From positions 29,772-93,771 of the forward strand of contig JBHJOA010000023.1 in NCBI GenBank assembly GCA_050330205.1: a stretch of 64,000 nucleotides of DNA, in the 5' to 3' direction. The translations under genes and the position numbers were made by a program. Below are positions 1 to 7,714 of the stretch, piece after piece (within the stretch, counting starts at the first letter, position 1; each line of letters begins with the position of its first letter). Under the pieces are notes generated by a model. The model had not been told where the DNA came from and ran no database searches. It saw nothing but the letters and a program-made list of their open reading frames with translations. The stretch comes from Pelagibius sp050330205. Its GTDB lineage: Bacteria; Pseudomonadota; Alphaproteobacteria; Kiloniellales; Kiloniellaceae.

Positions 1-1
1 C

Positions 2-283
2 CCCGTTCGAAGGTTCCTGCGAATAACCCTGCCGCTGTCGCTGCCCGGCGTCATCGCCGCGGCCCTCATCGTCTTCATCCCGACGGTCGGAGACTATGTG
101 ACGCCGCGCCTGGTCGGCGGCAAGGACGGCCTGATGATCGCCAACATGATCCAGGTACAGTTCGGCCAAGCCAACAACTGGCCGCTCGGTGCCGCCCTGG
201 CCGTTTCCACAATGATCATTGTCGCCGCGGCATCGCTGCTGTTCGTGGTGATATCCCGCTACTGCACCTCTCGGTTCCGATAG
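2..283 (+). CDS. ABC transporter permease, PotB-like (5'-truncated by window edge)
   Basis: This is the C-terminal 93 residues of an inner-membrane permease. The frame is open from base 2, before any start codon. The visible start (FLRITLPLSLPGVIAA) is the end of the cytoplasmic EAA loop that docks on the ATPase. It is followed by the GDYVTPRLVGG motif typical of PotB/PotH permeases of spermidine/putrescine-type transporters, then a final membrane helix (about residues 70-90). The PotC-like permease starts 13 bp downstream, so the genes form one transporter operon. The substrate cannot be read from this fragment; the family carries polyamines and related amines. Confidence 0.88.
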   Translation, partial: PVRRFLRITLPLSLPGVIAAALIVFIPTVGDYVTPRLVGGKDGLMIANMIQVQFGQANNWPLGAALAVSTMIIVAAASLLFVVISRYCTSRFR

Positions 284-296
284 CGGAGGCGACGGC

Positions 297-1097
297 ATGA
301 AGATTCGGCTCCTCAGCGTCTACGCCCTCATCTATCTGGCTTTTCTCTACGTGCCGGTCCTATTCCTGCCGATCTTCTCATTCAACGATTCCGCCATCGT
401 CGCCTTTCCTCTGAAAGGCCTCACCACCCAGTGGTACGAGGCCCTGTGGGGCAATGCCGCCATGCACGGCGCTTTGTGGAACAGCCTCAAGGTGGGTGTC
501 GCCACGGCGGTCATCTCCACCATCCTCGGCATCTGCGGCGCGCGGGCGCTGACGCGCTACCGCTTTCGCGGGCAGACCGGTATCGCCACGCTGATCATGC
601 TGCCCCTGGTGCTGCCGGAGATCATCGTCGCCGTCTCACTGCTCGTCGTGCTGCTGCAACTCGGCTTCAGCCTCTCACTGGTCAGCGTGACCCTCGGCCA
701 CATTCTGATGGCGGTGCCCTTCTCGATCGCCGTGCTGAGCTCCAGCTTCGAGGGATTCGACCGCAGCCTCGAGGAAGCCTCGCTGGATCTCGGCGAAGGG
801 GCCGCGGCCACCTTCTTCCGCGTGACCCTGCCGATCGTGGCGCCTGGAATCCTCTCCAGCCTGCTGATCACCTTCACCATTTCCCTCGACGAGTTCATCG
901 TCGCTTTCTTCCTGAGCGGCACCGAGCCGACGCTGCCGGTCTACATCTGGAGCCAGCTGCGCTTTACCGCCAGGCTGCCGAACGTCCTGGCGCTGGGAAG
1001 CATCCTGCTGCTGGCTTCCTTCCTTCTGCTCTGGGCGGCAGAAATCTTGCGCCGTCGCGCTGCGCGACGGGCCGGCGGCAGCGGGAGCATTCTATGA
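297..1097 (+). CDS. ABC transporter permease, PotC-like
   Basis: A 266-residue BPD-type permease, the usual length for PotC/PotI. Hydrophobic segments lie near residues 8-28, 63-83, 97-125, 130-148, 182-206 and 231-250. The EAA loop (EEASLDLGEGAAATFFRVTLP, about 159-179) is the docking site for the ATP-binding subunit. It pairs with the preceding PotB-like gene to form the membrane channel of a polyamine/opine/amine-type importer. Its stop overlaps the start of the ATPase gene by 4 bp (ATGA), so translation is probably coupled. Substrate is not determined by sequence. Confidence 0.93.
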   Translation: MKIRLLSVYALIYLAFLYVPVLFLPIFSFNDSAIVAFPLKGLTTQWYEALWGNAAMHGALWNSLKVGVATAVISTILGICGARALTRYRFRGQTGIATLIMLPLVLPEIIVAVSLLVVLLQLGFSLSLVSVTLGHILMAVPFSIAVLSSSFEGFDRSLEEASLDLGEGAAATFFRVTLPIVAPGILSSLLITFTISLDEFIVAFFLSGTEPTLPVYIWSQLRFTARLPNVLALGSILLLASFLLLWAAEILRRRAARRAGGSGSIL

Positions 1098-2182
1098 ACG
1101 ACCGGGCAATTATCGACATCGACCGCGTGACGCGGAAGTTCGGCAGCTTCGCCGCGGTGGACGAGGTCTCGATGCAGATCCGCGAAGGCGAGTTCTTTTC
1201 CCTGCTGGGACCGTCGGGCTGCGGCAAGACCACCTTGCTGCGCCTTCTCGCCGGATTCGACGATCCCACCTCGGGTTCCATCCGCATCGACGGGCAGGCC
1301 ATGGTCGGCGTGCCGCCCAACCGGCGGCCCACGAACATGGTGTTCCAGAACTACGCTATCTTCCCGCACCTGACGGTGGAGCAGAACGTCGCCTATGGCC
1401 TGCGCCGGCTGCGCCTCGACCGGCAGGAAAGGCATCGCCGGGTGCAGGAGGCGCTGGGACAGGTCGACCTGGCACACCTCGGTGCGCGCAAGAGCAACGA
1501 GATCTCCGGCGGTCAGCGTCAGCGGGTGGCGCTGGCCCGCGCCCTGATCATGCGGCCCAAGGTACTGCTGCTGGACGAACCGCTCTCGGCGCTCGACAAG
1601 AAGTTGCGCGAGCAGATGCAGGTGGAGCTGCGGCACCTGCAGCGGCAGGTGGGCATCACCTTCATCCTGGTCACCCACGACCAGGAGGAGGCGCTGACGA
1701 TGTCCGACCGCATCGCCGTGATGTTCGGCGGCAAGATCGCCCAGTGCGACCGTCCGGAAGAGATCTACCAGAGGCCCCGCAGCCGGGCCGTGGCCGAGTT
1801 CATCGGCGGCATGAACTTTCTCGACGCCGAGATGCTCCGGCAGGGCGACGACACCATGGAGGTGGAGATCGCCGGCTTCGGCCGGGCTGAACTGAAGAAG
1901 CCGGCCGATGCCGTGCTGAACGGCAGCGCGCTCACTATCGGCGCACGCCCGGAGCGCATGACCCTGCTGTTCGGCGAGGACCCCGGCCCCAGCCGGGTCG
2001 TCTCCGGAACCGTGGCCGAGGCCGCCTACTACGGCGACATGACCTACTATTCCATCAGCATCGACGCTTTGGAGAAGCCGGTCGTGGTGTCGATGCGCAA
2101 CACCATCGGGCGACGCAGCCTCGAAGCCGGCGAGCGGGTACGGATCGGCTGGAGCGTGGAGTCCCTGGTGCCTCTGCTGTAG
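1094..2182 (+). CDS. ABC transporter ATP-binding protein, PotA-like
   Basis: A 362-residue ATPase of the spermidine/putrescine/iron (CUT1-like) class. Walker A is GPSGCGKT at 39-46, the Q-loop Gln is near 85, the signature is ISGGQRQR at 137-144 (Ile in place of the usual Leu), and Walker B is VLLLDEP at 157-163, followed by the D-loop SALD and an H-loop His in THDQEEA. The last ~90 residues form a TOBE-type regulatory domain. I chose ATG 1094 because it overlaps the upstream stop as ATGA and gives the normal length; the open frame further upstream is antisense-like noise in another gene. It energises the importer encoded by the adjacent permeases. Confidence 0.94.
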   Translation: MNDRAIIDIDRVTRKFGSFAAVDEVSMQIREGEFFSLLGPSGCGKTTLLRLLAGFDDPTSGSIRIDGQAMVGVPPNRRPTNMVFQNYAIFPHLTVEQNVAYGLRRLRLDRQERHRRVQEALGQVDLAHLGARKSNEISGGQRQRVALARALIMRPKVLLLDEPLSALDKKLREQMQVELRHLQRQVGITFILVTHDQEEALTMSDRIAVMFGGKIAQCDRPEEIYQRPRSRAVAEFIGGMNFLDAEMLRQGDDTMEVEIAGFGRAELKKPADAVLNGSALTIGARPERMTLLFGEDPGPSRVVSGTVAEAAYYGDMTYYSISIDALEKPVVVSMRNTIGRRSLEAGERVRIGWSVESLVPLL

Positions 2183-2213
2183 CGGGCCGGCAGCTCGGCG
2201 CCGGCCCGCTACA
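2178..2213. terminator. Convergent hairpin terminator between transporter ATPase and binding protein
   Basis: A perfect 14-bp inverted repeat (2178-2191 with 2200-2213, arms TGTAGCGGGCCGGC and its complement) encloses an 8-nt loop. It includes the stop codon of the + strand ATPase gene and lies 12 bp from the stop of the - strand binding-protein gene. There is no T-run on either side, so it may act as a barrier, an RNA-stabilising hairpin or a Rho-assisted terminator rather than a classic intrinsic terminator. Confidence 0.6.
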
Positions 2214-2225
2214 GCCGCGGCGTTC

Positions 2226-3293
2226 TCAGAAGCCTGCCTTGATCTTCTCGAATTCGGCGATCATCTTCTCACGCAGCGCGGTCGGGATCGGCGCTTGCCA
2301 CAGCGTGTTGGCGCGGAAGGCCTCGACGTCGTCATATCCCATGTCGGCCAGCACCTCGGGATCGATGTTGTCCATGGCCGCCTGGTTCGAGTGTCCATAG
2401 CCCCAGTCGTTCACCAGATAGTTCGCCGCGCGCTCGTCGAGAAAGGCGTTGATGTAGGCGTAGGCTTTCTCTTCGCTGCCTTCGCCGCCGGCCAGCAGCG
2501 AGTAGCCGCAGACCCAGGTCGAGATGCCTTCCTCGGTGTCGCGCTTCATTTCGACCGGGTGATCTTCGGCCTGCATGCTGACTGACGTCTCGTTCCACGC
2601 CCAGGCGACGGTGACCTCACCGGACGCCATCGCCTGCGCCAGGCTGGCGCCATCCTGCCAGTAGACGCGCACGTTCTCGTGCACCTGGCGAAGGAAATCC
2701 GACGCCTCGGCGAACTGTGCATCGGTCATCTGCGACCAGTCTTTGAGACCGATCGCCAGGGAGGCAAGCGCATAGGCATCGTCGACATTGTCGCCGATCG
2801 AGATCTTTCCAGCGAAGCGGGGATCCGCGAAGACCCGCAGCGAAGCGACGTCTGACTCCGCTACCATGTCGGTGCGGTAGGTCAGGGCGGTGTTGCCCCA
2901 ATCGACCGGCACGAAGTAGGCCTTGCCGTCGGCGCTGAACCCCGGCATGTCACGCAGTCCGGGGTTGAGGTCGTTCCAGGCCGTGATGCGGCTGGTGTCG
3001 AGCGGCTTCAGCAGGCCGGCCTCGCGCCACTTCACCACGCTCTGCGAGCAGGGATGCGCGAGATCGGCCTTGAACCCGGCCCGAAGCTTCTGGAAAGCCT
3101 CCTCCTCGTCGCCGAAGAAGGCGAAGGTCGGCGAGGTGTTGTAAGCCTCGGTATATGCCTCGTGAAAGGCCGGGTCTTCGTAGCCGGCCCAGTCGAAGAC
3201 GGTAAGCTCCGGGTCGGCCCCCGCCGCGGGGCCCGCGGCCAGTGCAAGGATCGCGGCGCCACCCAGCAAGCTGCTCAGCAATCTGTTCGTCAT
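2226..3293 (-). CDS. Extracellular solute-binding protein, PotD/PotF-like
   Basis: A 355-residue periplasmic binding protein of the spermidine/putrescine class. It starts MTNRLLSSLLGG with a Sec signal peptide ending near AAG-AD (about residues 23-26), then the family opening LTVFDWAGYED. No lipobox Cys is seen. ATG 3293 is preferred over upstream codons because an AGGGAGAGG ribosome-binding site precedes it and the signal peptide then begins at residue 1. The gene is on the opposite strand from its presumed permeases and ATPase and converges on them, an unusual layout. A near copy of the TetR-gene palindrome lies about 145 bp upstream (3435-3446). The ligand is probably an amine or amino-acid derivative, by family only. 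Confidence 0.9.
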   Translation of the reverse strand: MTNRLLSSLLGGAAILALAAGPAAGADPELTVFDWAGYEDPAFHEAYTEAYNTSPTFAFFGDEEEAFQKLRAGFKADLAHPCSQSVVKWREAGLLKPLDTSRITAWNDLNPGLRDMPGFSADGKAYFVPVDWGNTALTYRTDMVAESDVASLRVFADPRFAGKISIGDNVDDAYALASLAIGLKDWSQMTDAQFAEASDFLRQVHENVRVYWQDGASLAQAMASGEVTVAWAWNETSVSMQAEDHPVEMKRDTEEGISTWVCGYSLLAGGEGSEEKAYAYINAFLDERAANYLVNDWGYGHSNQAAMDNIDPEVLADMGYDDVEAFRANTLWQAPIPTALREKMIAEFEKIKAGF

Positions 3294-3434
3294 GAAGCCT
3301 CTCCCTGTTTCCTTTGGTTCCCGATGCGGGATATCCGCCATGGGCCCGGTACTTCCCCCCACTGGTCCCCGGCGGACTTCATTTTTCTGCCCTAAAATAG
3401 GGTATGCGACCGGCCGGCCAGCGGCAATATATTA

Positions 3435-3446
3435 TTTAAGCGCTCA
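3435..3446. promoter_or_regulatory. Putative TetR operator half-copy upstream of binding-protein gene
   Basis: The 12-mer TTTAAGCGCTCA differs at one base from TTTGAGCGCTCA in the perfect palindrome at 9410-9423. It keeps the same AGCGCT core in an AT-rich context. It sits in the 179-bp gap after the aminotransferase stop and upstream of the solute-binding protein start, where a promoter would be expected. Right-arm symmetry is weaker (ACTCAAAT follows), so this would be a lower-affinity site if it is bound. Confidence 0.5.
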
Positions 3447-3472
3447 CTCAAATCATCGGCGGTTTCCCACGC

Positions 3473-4876
3473 TCAGGCACCGATTTCCGCCGATACCTCG
3501 CGGATCGCCCGCTCCAGAATGTCGAACATCTCGTCGACCTGGGGCCGGGTGATGACCAGCGGCGGCGAGAAGACGCACATGTTCAGCAGGGGGCGCACGA
3601 TCAGCCCGAGGGCCTCGCACCTGCGGTCGATGCGGTGACCGACATCCCGGTCGAGGTCCAGGCGGTCGCCGTCGCCGTCGAGCCGCCCCTCGACACAGCC
3701 TACGAGACCCATGCCGCGGGCATCCCCAACGATGGGATAGGCCTCGAGAGCCGCCAGCCGCTCGAGGAAATAGGGCGAAATCTCGCGTACGTGCTCGAGG
3801 ATGCCTTCCTGCTCGATGATCTCGATCGACTTCAGCGCGGCGGCACAGCAGACCGGGTGGCCGGAATAGGTGTAGCCGTTGTTGAACAGCAGATCTGGCC
3901 GGGCCTTGGCGCGGATCATCTCCAGCAGGCGGTCGGAGATGATGCAGGCGCCGAGCGGCAGGTAGCCCGACGTCAGGCCCTTGGCACAGGTGATCATGTC
4001 GGGCACGACGTCGAACACCTCCTCGGAGGCGAACCAGTGACCGAGCCTCCCGAAGCCGGTCACCACCTCGTCGCAGATGAGCAGCACATCGTGCCGGCGG
4101 CAAACCTCGGCGCAGCCCTTGAGATAACCCTCCGGCGGGATGATGACGCCGCCGGAAGCGAGGATCGGCTCGGCGATGAAGGCTGCCACGGTGTCGGGAC
4201 CGAGTTCGAGGATGGCGTTCTCCAGATCGGCGACCTTTTCGCGGCACCACTCGGCCTCGCTCATGCCGGCGGGGCGCAGGTTCGGATTGACGTTGGGCAG
4301 GAAGTGGGTGAGCCGTGCCTCGATGTCGAAGAGGGACTTGCTGCGCTCCTTGCCGGTCACCGTCGCCGAAAGGTAGGTCGAGCCGTGATAGGCCTTTTCG
4401 CGCGAGATGACACGTTTCTTCTCCGGCCGGCCGAGGACATTGTTGAAGAAGTGGGTAAAGCGGATTGCGGTGTCGACCGCCGTCGAGCCGCCCGTCGTGA
4501 AGCTGACGTGGTTGAGATCGCCCGGCGCCAGTTCCGCGAGCTTGCGGGCGAGCATCGCCGAGGGCTCGCCGGCCGTGTTCCAGGGGGAGTGATAGGAAAG
4601 CTTCATGACCTGGTCGGCGATGGCCTCGGCCATGTCGCGACGCCCGTAGCCGATCTGGGTGCACCACATGCCGCCGGGGCCGTCGATCAACCGGCGTCCC
4701 TCCTGGTCATAGACGTAGATGCCCTCGGCATGCATCGAGATCGTGCGGTCGGCCTTTCCGAGGCTGGCCATGGCCTCCCAGGGATGCAGAAAGTGGTCGT
4801 TGTCGTAGGCGCGGATCGTCGCCGCGGTGTTCGTCAGCGAGATTTTCTTCGGAGCTGTCTGCATCACTGGTCTCAT
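3473..4876 (-). CDS. PLP-dependent class III aminotransferase (omega-amino acid/polyamine type)
   Basis: A 467-residue fold-type I aminotransferase. The PLP-binding Asp is D269 in LLICDEVVTGFGRLG, and the Schiff-base Lys is K299 in TCAKGLTSGYLPLGA. The phosphate-binding TTGGSTAVDTAIR segment is near 127-139. The family moves the terminal amino group of omega-amino acids or diamines to pyruvate or a 2-oxo acid. ATG 4876 has an AGAAAG site upstream; ATG 4864 is an alternative. It is the last gene of the minus-strand series after two FAD oxidoreductases and a GcvT-like gene (46-bp gap), which suggests a shared catabolic pathway for an amine brought in by the flanking Pot-type transporter. Confidence 0.93.
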   Translation of the reverse strand: MRPVMQTAPKKISLTNTAATIRAYDNDHFLHPWEAMASLGKADRTISMHAEGIYVYDQEGRRLIDGPGGMWCTQIGYGRRDMAEAIADQVMKLSYHSPWNTAGEPSAMLARKLAELAPGDLNHVSFTTGGSTAVDTAIRFTHFFNNVLGRPEKKRVISREKAYHGSTYLSATVTGKERSKSLFDIEARLTHFLPNVNPNLRPAGMSEAEWCREKVADLENAILELGPDTVAAFIAEPILASGGVIIPPEGYLKGCAEVCRRHDVLLICDEVVTGFGRLGHWFASEEVFDVVPDMITCAKGLTSGYLPLGACIISDRLLEMIRAKARPDLLFNNGYTYSGHPVCCAAALKSIEIIEQEGILEHVREISPYFLERLAALEAYPIVGDARGMGLVGCVEGRLDGDGDRLDLDRDVGHRIDRRCEALGLIVRPLLNMCVFSPPLVITRPQVDEMFDILERAIREVSAEIGA

Positions 4877-4922
4877 TTGTCTTTCTAATGATTCCTTCGG
4901 CCGCTGCTGCTTCGCGCGCAAG

Positions 4923-6164
4923 TCAGAACCGCGCCGGCGGCGTGGCGGAACGCCGGGGATGCCGGAAGAACGGCCGCTCGACAATCGACGCTTGCGCCAT
5001 GATCCGCTCCCACTTGCCTTCCTTGTCGAGGTAGATCTCGACCCAGAGATCCGAGTTCACCTTGACGCCGTAGGGCGCCTTCAGCATCGCCAGAGCGAGA
5101 TTCCGCTTGCAGGTCGGCGACCACAGGGTCGAGGTGATGTGGCCGGCCTCCGTCTTCTTGCGGTGATAGACGTAGGCGTTGTGCGGTGCCTTGTTGCCGT
5201 CGATCTCGAGCCCGACGAGCCTGTAGCGCGGCCCCGCCTCCAGGTGCCGCAGCAGCGCCCGGCGCCCGTTGAAGTGTCCCTTGTCGAGATCGACCAACCG
5301 CTCGGCGCCGAGCTCGAAAGGCGTGCGCCCGCGACTGGGCCGCACGGCCGCATGGATCGACTTGAAATCGATTCCGCTCACCACGAAGCCGGCCTCGATG
5401 CGCGCCAGATCGAGTGCGGCATTGCCGATCGCCCTGAGGCCCAAATCGCGCCCCGCCGCCCAGAGGCGGTCCCACAGGTCGAGCGCCCGCTCCGCCGGCG
5501 TCCACAGCTCGTAGCCGAGATCGCCGGTGAAGCCGCTGCGTGAGACCGTGAGCCCCGGCGCCGCTTCCGCCAGGTCGAAGGGCCGCAGGCGCGATAGGGC
5601 TCCGAGGCCGGCGGCCTCCAGCACCGCGAAGCTCGTCGGCCCCTGCAGCGAAAGGCCCGCAACCGCCTCGCTCTCGTCGGCGATCTCGACGTCGAAGCCC
5701 CAGGCGACATCGTGCAGCCAGGCGTATTGCGGCTCCTGACAGCAAAGCCGGAAATCCTCCGCCGAGAAGCGGAACAGGGTGCCGTCGTCGATCACGAAAC
5801 CGTCCTCGTCGCACCAGAAGGTATAGCCGACCCGACCCGGAGCGATCTTGCGTACGTCGCGGGTGACGAGGCGGTTCATGACCCGTTCGGCGTCCGGCCC
5901 GCTGATGCGGTACTTGTGCATCGGCGAGATGTCGAACAGCGTCGCCTGGTTGCGGATGGCGAAGTATTCCGCCTCGACGCTGTCGAAGCGCCGTGCCGAG
6001 AGATACCCCGCCCAGCGCATCCAGTCCCCATGCAGGTTCAGCGGGCCGGTGCGTGGATGAAAGGGCGAAGGCACCAGGCCGCGGGCGACCATGCCGGCCT
6101 CCGACATCGCGGTCGCCGGCGCAGCGTCACCCGGCTGCTGGCGGCCATGCAGTGGAGAACTCAT
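4923..6164 (-). CDS. GcvT-like aminomethyltransferase / THF-dependent demethylase family protein
   Basis: A 413-residue member of the glycine-cleavage T-protein/DmdA/sarcosine-dehydrogenase C-domain family. These proteins hand a one-carbon unit from an amine (or sulfonium) to tetrahydrofolate. The conserved VGYTFWCDEDGFVIDDGTLFR region (about 112-132) and the C-terminal GCV_T barrel-like region are present. There are no gcvH or gcvP genes nearby, so a role in the glycine cleavage system is unlikely. Start ATG 6164 overlaps the upstream stop as ATGA; the long frame upstream of it is antisense to the neighbouring gene. The context suggests removal of an N-methyl or aminomethyl group during catabolism of the imported compound. 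Substrate unknown. Confidence 0.88.
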   Translation of the reverse strand: MSSPLHGRQQPGDAAPATAMSEAGMVARGLVPSPFHPRTGPLNLHGDWMRWAGYLSARRFDSVEAEYFAIRNQATLFDISPMHKYRISGPDAERVMNRLVTRDVRKIAPGRVGYTFWCDEDGFVIDDGTLFRFSAEDFRLCCQEPQYAWLHDVAWGFDVEIADESEAVAGLSLQGPTSFAVLEAAGLGALSRLRPFDLAEAAPGLTVSRSGFTGDLGYELWTPAERALDLWDRLWAAGRDLGLRAIGNAALDLARIEAGFVVSGIDFKSIHAAVRPSRGRTPFELGAERLVDLDKGHFNGRRALLRHLEAGPRYRLVGLEIDGNKAPHNAYVYHRKKTEAGHITSTLWSPTCKRNLALAMLKAPYGVKVNSDLWVEIYLDKEGKWERIMAQASIVERPFFRHPRRSATPPARF

Positions 6165-7714
6165 GCCGCCCTGCCTTCCCGGATCGCCTGCCGCGCCGCG
6201 TTGTGGCCGGCGGCGCCGATGATGTCGCCGCCGGGATGGGCGGCGGCTCCGCAGAGATAGAGACCGCCGACAGGCAGGGCGTAGCGCGCCATCCCGTTGA
6301 CCGGCCGCAGCGTCAGCATCTGGTCGACGGCCAGTTCGCCATGGTGCCAGTGTCCCCCGGTCGCCCCGGTCTCGCGCTCGATATCGGCCGGCGTGAAGAC
6401 GTCCCGGGCGACCACCAGGCGGCGCAGGCCGGGCGCATGAGCCTCCAGCAGGTCGAGCACACGCTCGCCGAGGTCGTCGCGCGCCGCGTCGGTCCAGCCG
6501 CCATTCAGCGCGTAGGGAGCGTATTGCACGACGATCGACATGACTTGCCCCTCCCCCGCCACCAGCGAGGGGTCGGCGAGGCCAGGTACGACGATCTCCA
6601 GCGCCGGCTGCGCCGGCATCTCGCCGTACTTTGCGGTATCGAAGCCGGACTCGAGGGTCTGCACGGCGGGGGCCACCACGATCCGCCCGGCCAAGGCGGC
6701 CGCATCCAGACCATCGAAGCGGGGCAGGCCGGAAAGCGCCAGATTGACCTTTGCCGTCACCCCCTTGCAGCGTTGCCGGCGAATGCGCCGCACCGCTTCG
6801 GCATCGAAATGCTCGACACCGGTAAGCCCGAGCGTGGTTCGCGCATCGAGGCTGGACAGGACCAGTGGGGCGGTCATTTCCTCGCCGTCGGCAAGCCGCA
6901 CGCCGACGGCCCGGTCGTCGGCGACGAGAATTCCGTCGACCGCGGAATTGCAGCGGATCTCGGCCCCGCGTGCCTCCGCCGCGCGCACCAGCGCCGCCGT
7001 GAAGGCTCCCATCCCGCCCTGCGGCAGGTGGCGCCCGCCGCCCTGCGCCAGACGGTAGAGCAGCGTCAGCACGCTGCCCGGTGAGCGCGGCCCGCAGTGC
7101 CCGCCCATTACCGCATCCAGCGCGAGCGCTCCGGCGAGCGGGCCGTCGGCGATCTCGTCGAGGACGACATCGGCGGCGTTGGACAGCAGGATACGGAGGA
7201 ATTCCCGCGCGTCCTTCGTGCCCAGCCGCCTGAGGTCGAGTCCCAGCTTCGCCAGGCTTCCCAACTCGCGCCAATCGGGACGCCCGAGACGCGGCGGCGT
7301 CTCCAGGAGCTTGCCCGTGAGCACGGCGGCGAAGCGCACCAGGCGGTCGTGGAGTTCGGCGAAAGCGGCCGCGTCGGGGTGCGCGGTGCCGTCGGCGAAG
7401 CGCGCCCGGCCACCCTCGACGACGACGTGGCGGCCGTCGGCCGCCAGCGAGACCGTCGGCAGGTCGCGCCGCGCAAAGGCGAGGCCATGGGACGGCAGTG
7501 CCAGCTGAGCTTCGACACGCGGATGCCAGGCGTGCAGCAGATGGGCGAAGCGCGGCGCGTGGAAGCCGGGAGCGATCTCATAGCCCGCCGCGGCGCCGCC
7601 TGGGATGGCGGCCTTCTCCAGCACCAGCACCTTGCGCCCGGTTCCGGCCAGCACCCCGGCCGCGGCCAGGCCGTTGTGCCCGGCGCCGATCACGATGGCG
7701 TCGAACCCGGTCAT
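6161..7714 (-). CDS. FAD-dependent oxidoreductase, phytoene dehydrogenase-like (COG1233), second copy
   Basis: A 517-residue flavoprotein. The N-terminal dinucleotide-binding motif DAIVIGAGHNGLAAAGVLA is at about residues 5-23, with the acidic end of beta-2 in VLVLEK. The C-terminal FAD motif GLYLCGAAAHPGGDIIGAAGHNAA is near 485-508. The fold is that of phytoene desaturases and carotenoid isomerases, but no carotenoid genes lie nearby, so a carotenoid role is doubtful. It is paralogous to the upstream gene (7711-9321) and coupled to it and to the GcvT-like gene by ATGA overlaps. The two may form a heterodimer or do successive oxidations. Substrate unknown; an amine or its oxidised product fits the context. 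Confidence 0.85.
   Translation of the reverse strand: MTGFDAIVIGAGHNGLAAAGVLAGTGRKVLVLEKAAIPGGAAAGYEIAPGFHAPRFAHLLHAWHPRVEAQLALPSHGLAFARRDLPTVSLAADGRHVVVEGGRARFADGTAHPDAAAFAELHDRLVRFAAVLTGKLLETPPRLGRPDWRELGSLAKLGLDLRRLGTKDAREFLRILLSNAADVVLDEIADGPLAGALALDAVMGGHCGPRSPGSVLTLLYRLAQGGGRHLPQGGMGAFTAALVRAAEARGAEIRCNSAVDGILVADDRAVGVRLADGEEMTAPLVLSSLDARTTLGLTGVEHFDAEAVRRIRRQRCKGVTAKVNLALSGLPRFDGLDAAALAGRIVVAPAVQTLESGFDTAKYGEMPAQPALEIVVPGLADPSLVAGEGQVMSIVVQYAPYALNGGWTDAARDDLGERVLDLLEAHAPGLRRLVVARDVFTPADIERETGATGGHWHHGELAVDQMLTLRPVNGMARYALPVGGLYLCGAAAHPGGDIIGAAGHNAARQAIREGRAA

Noticed and set aside
4923..7274. The GcvT-like frame extended upstream to 7274
   Set aside because: The extra ~370 residues are Arg/Ala-rich noise in a frame overlapping the FAD oxidoreductase gene; the ATGA start at 6164 gives normal family length.
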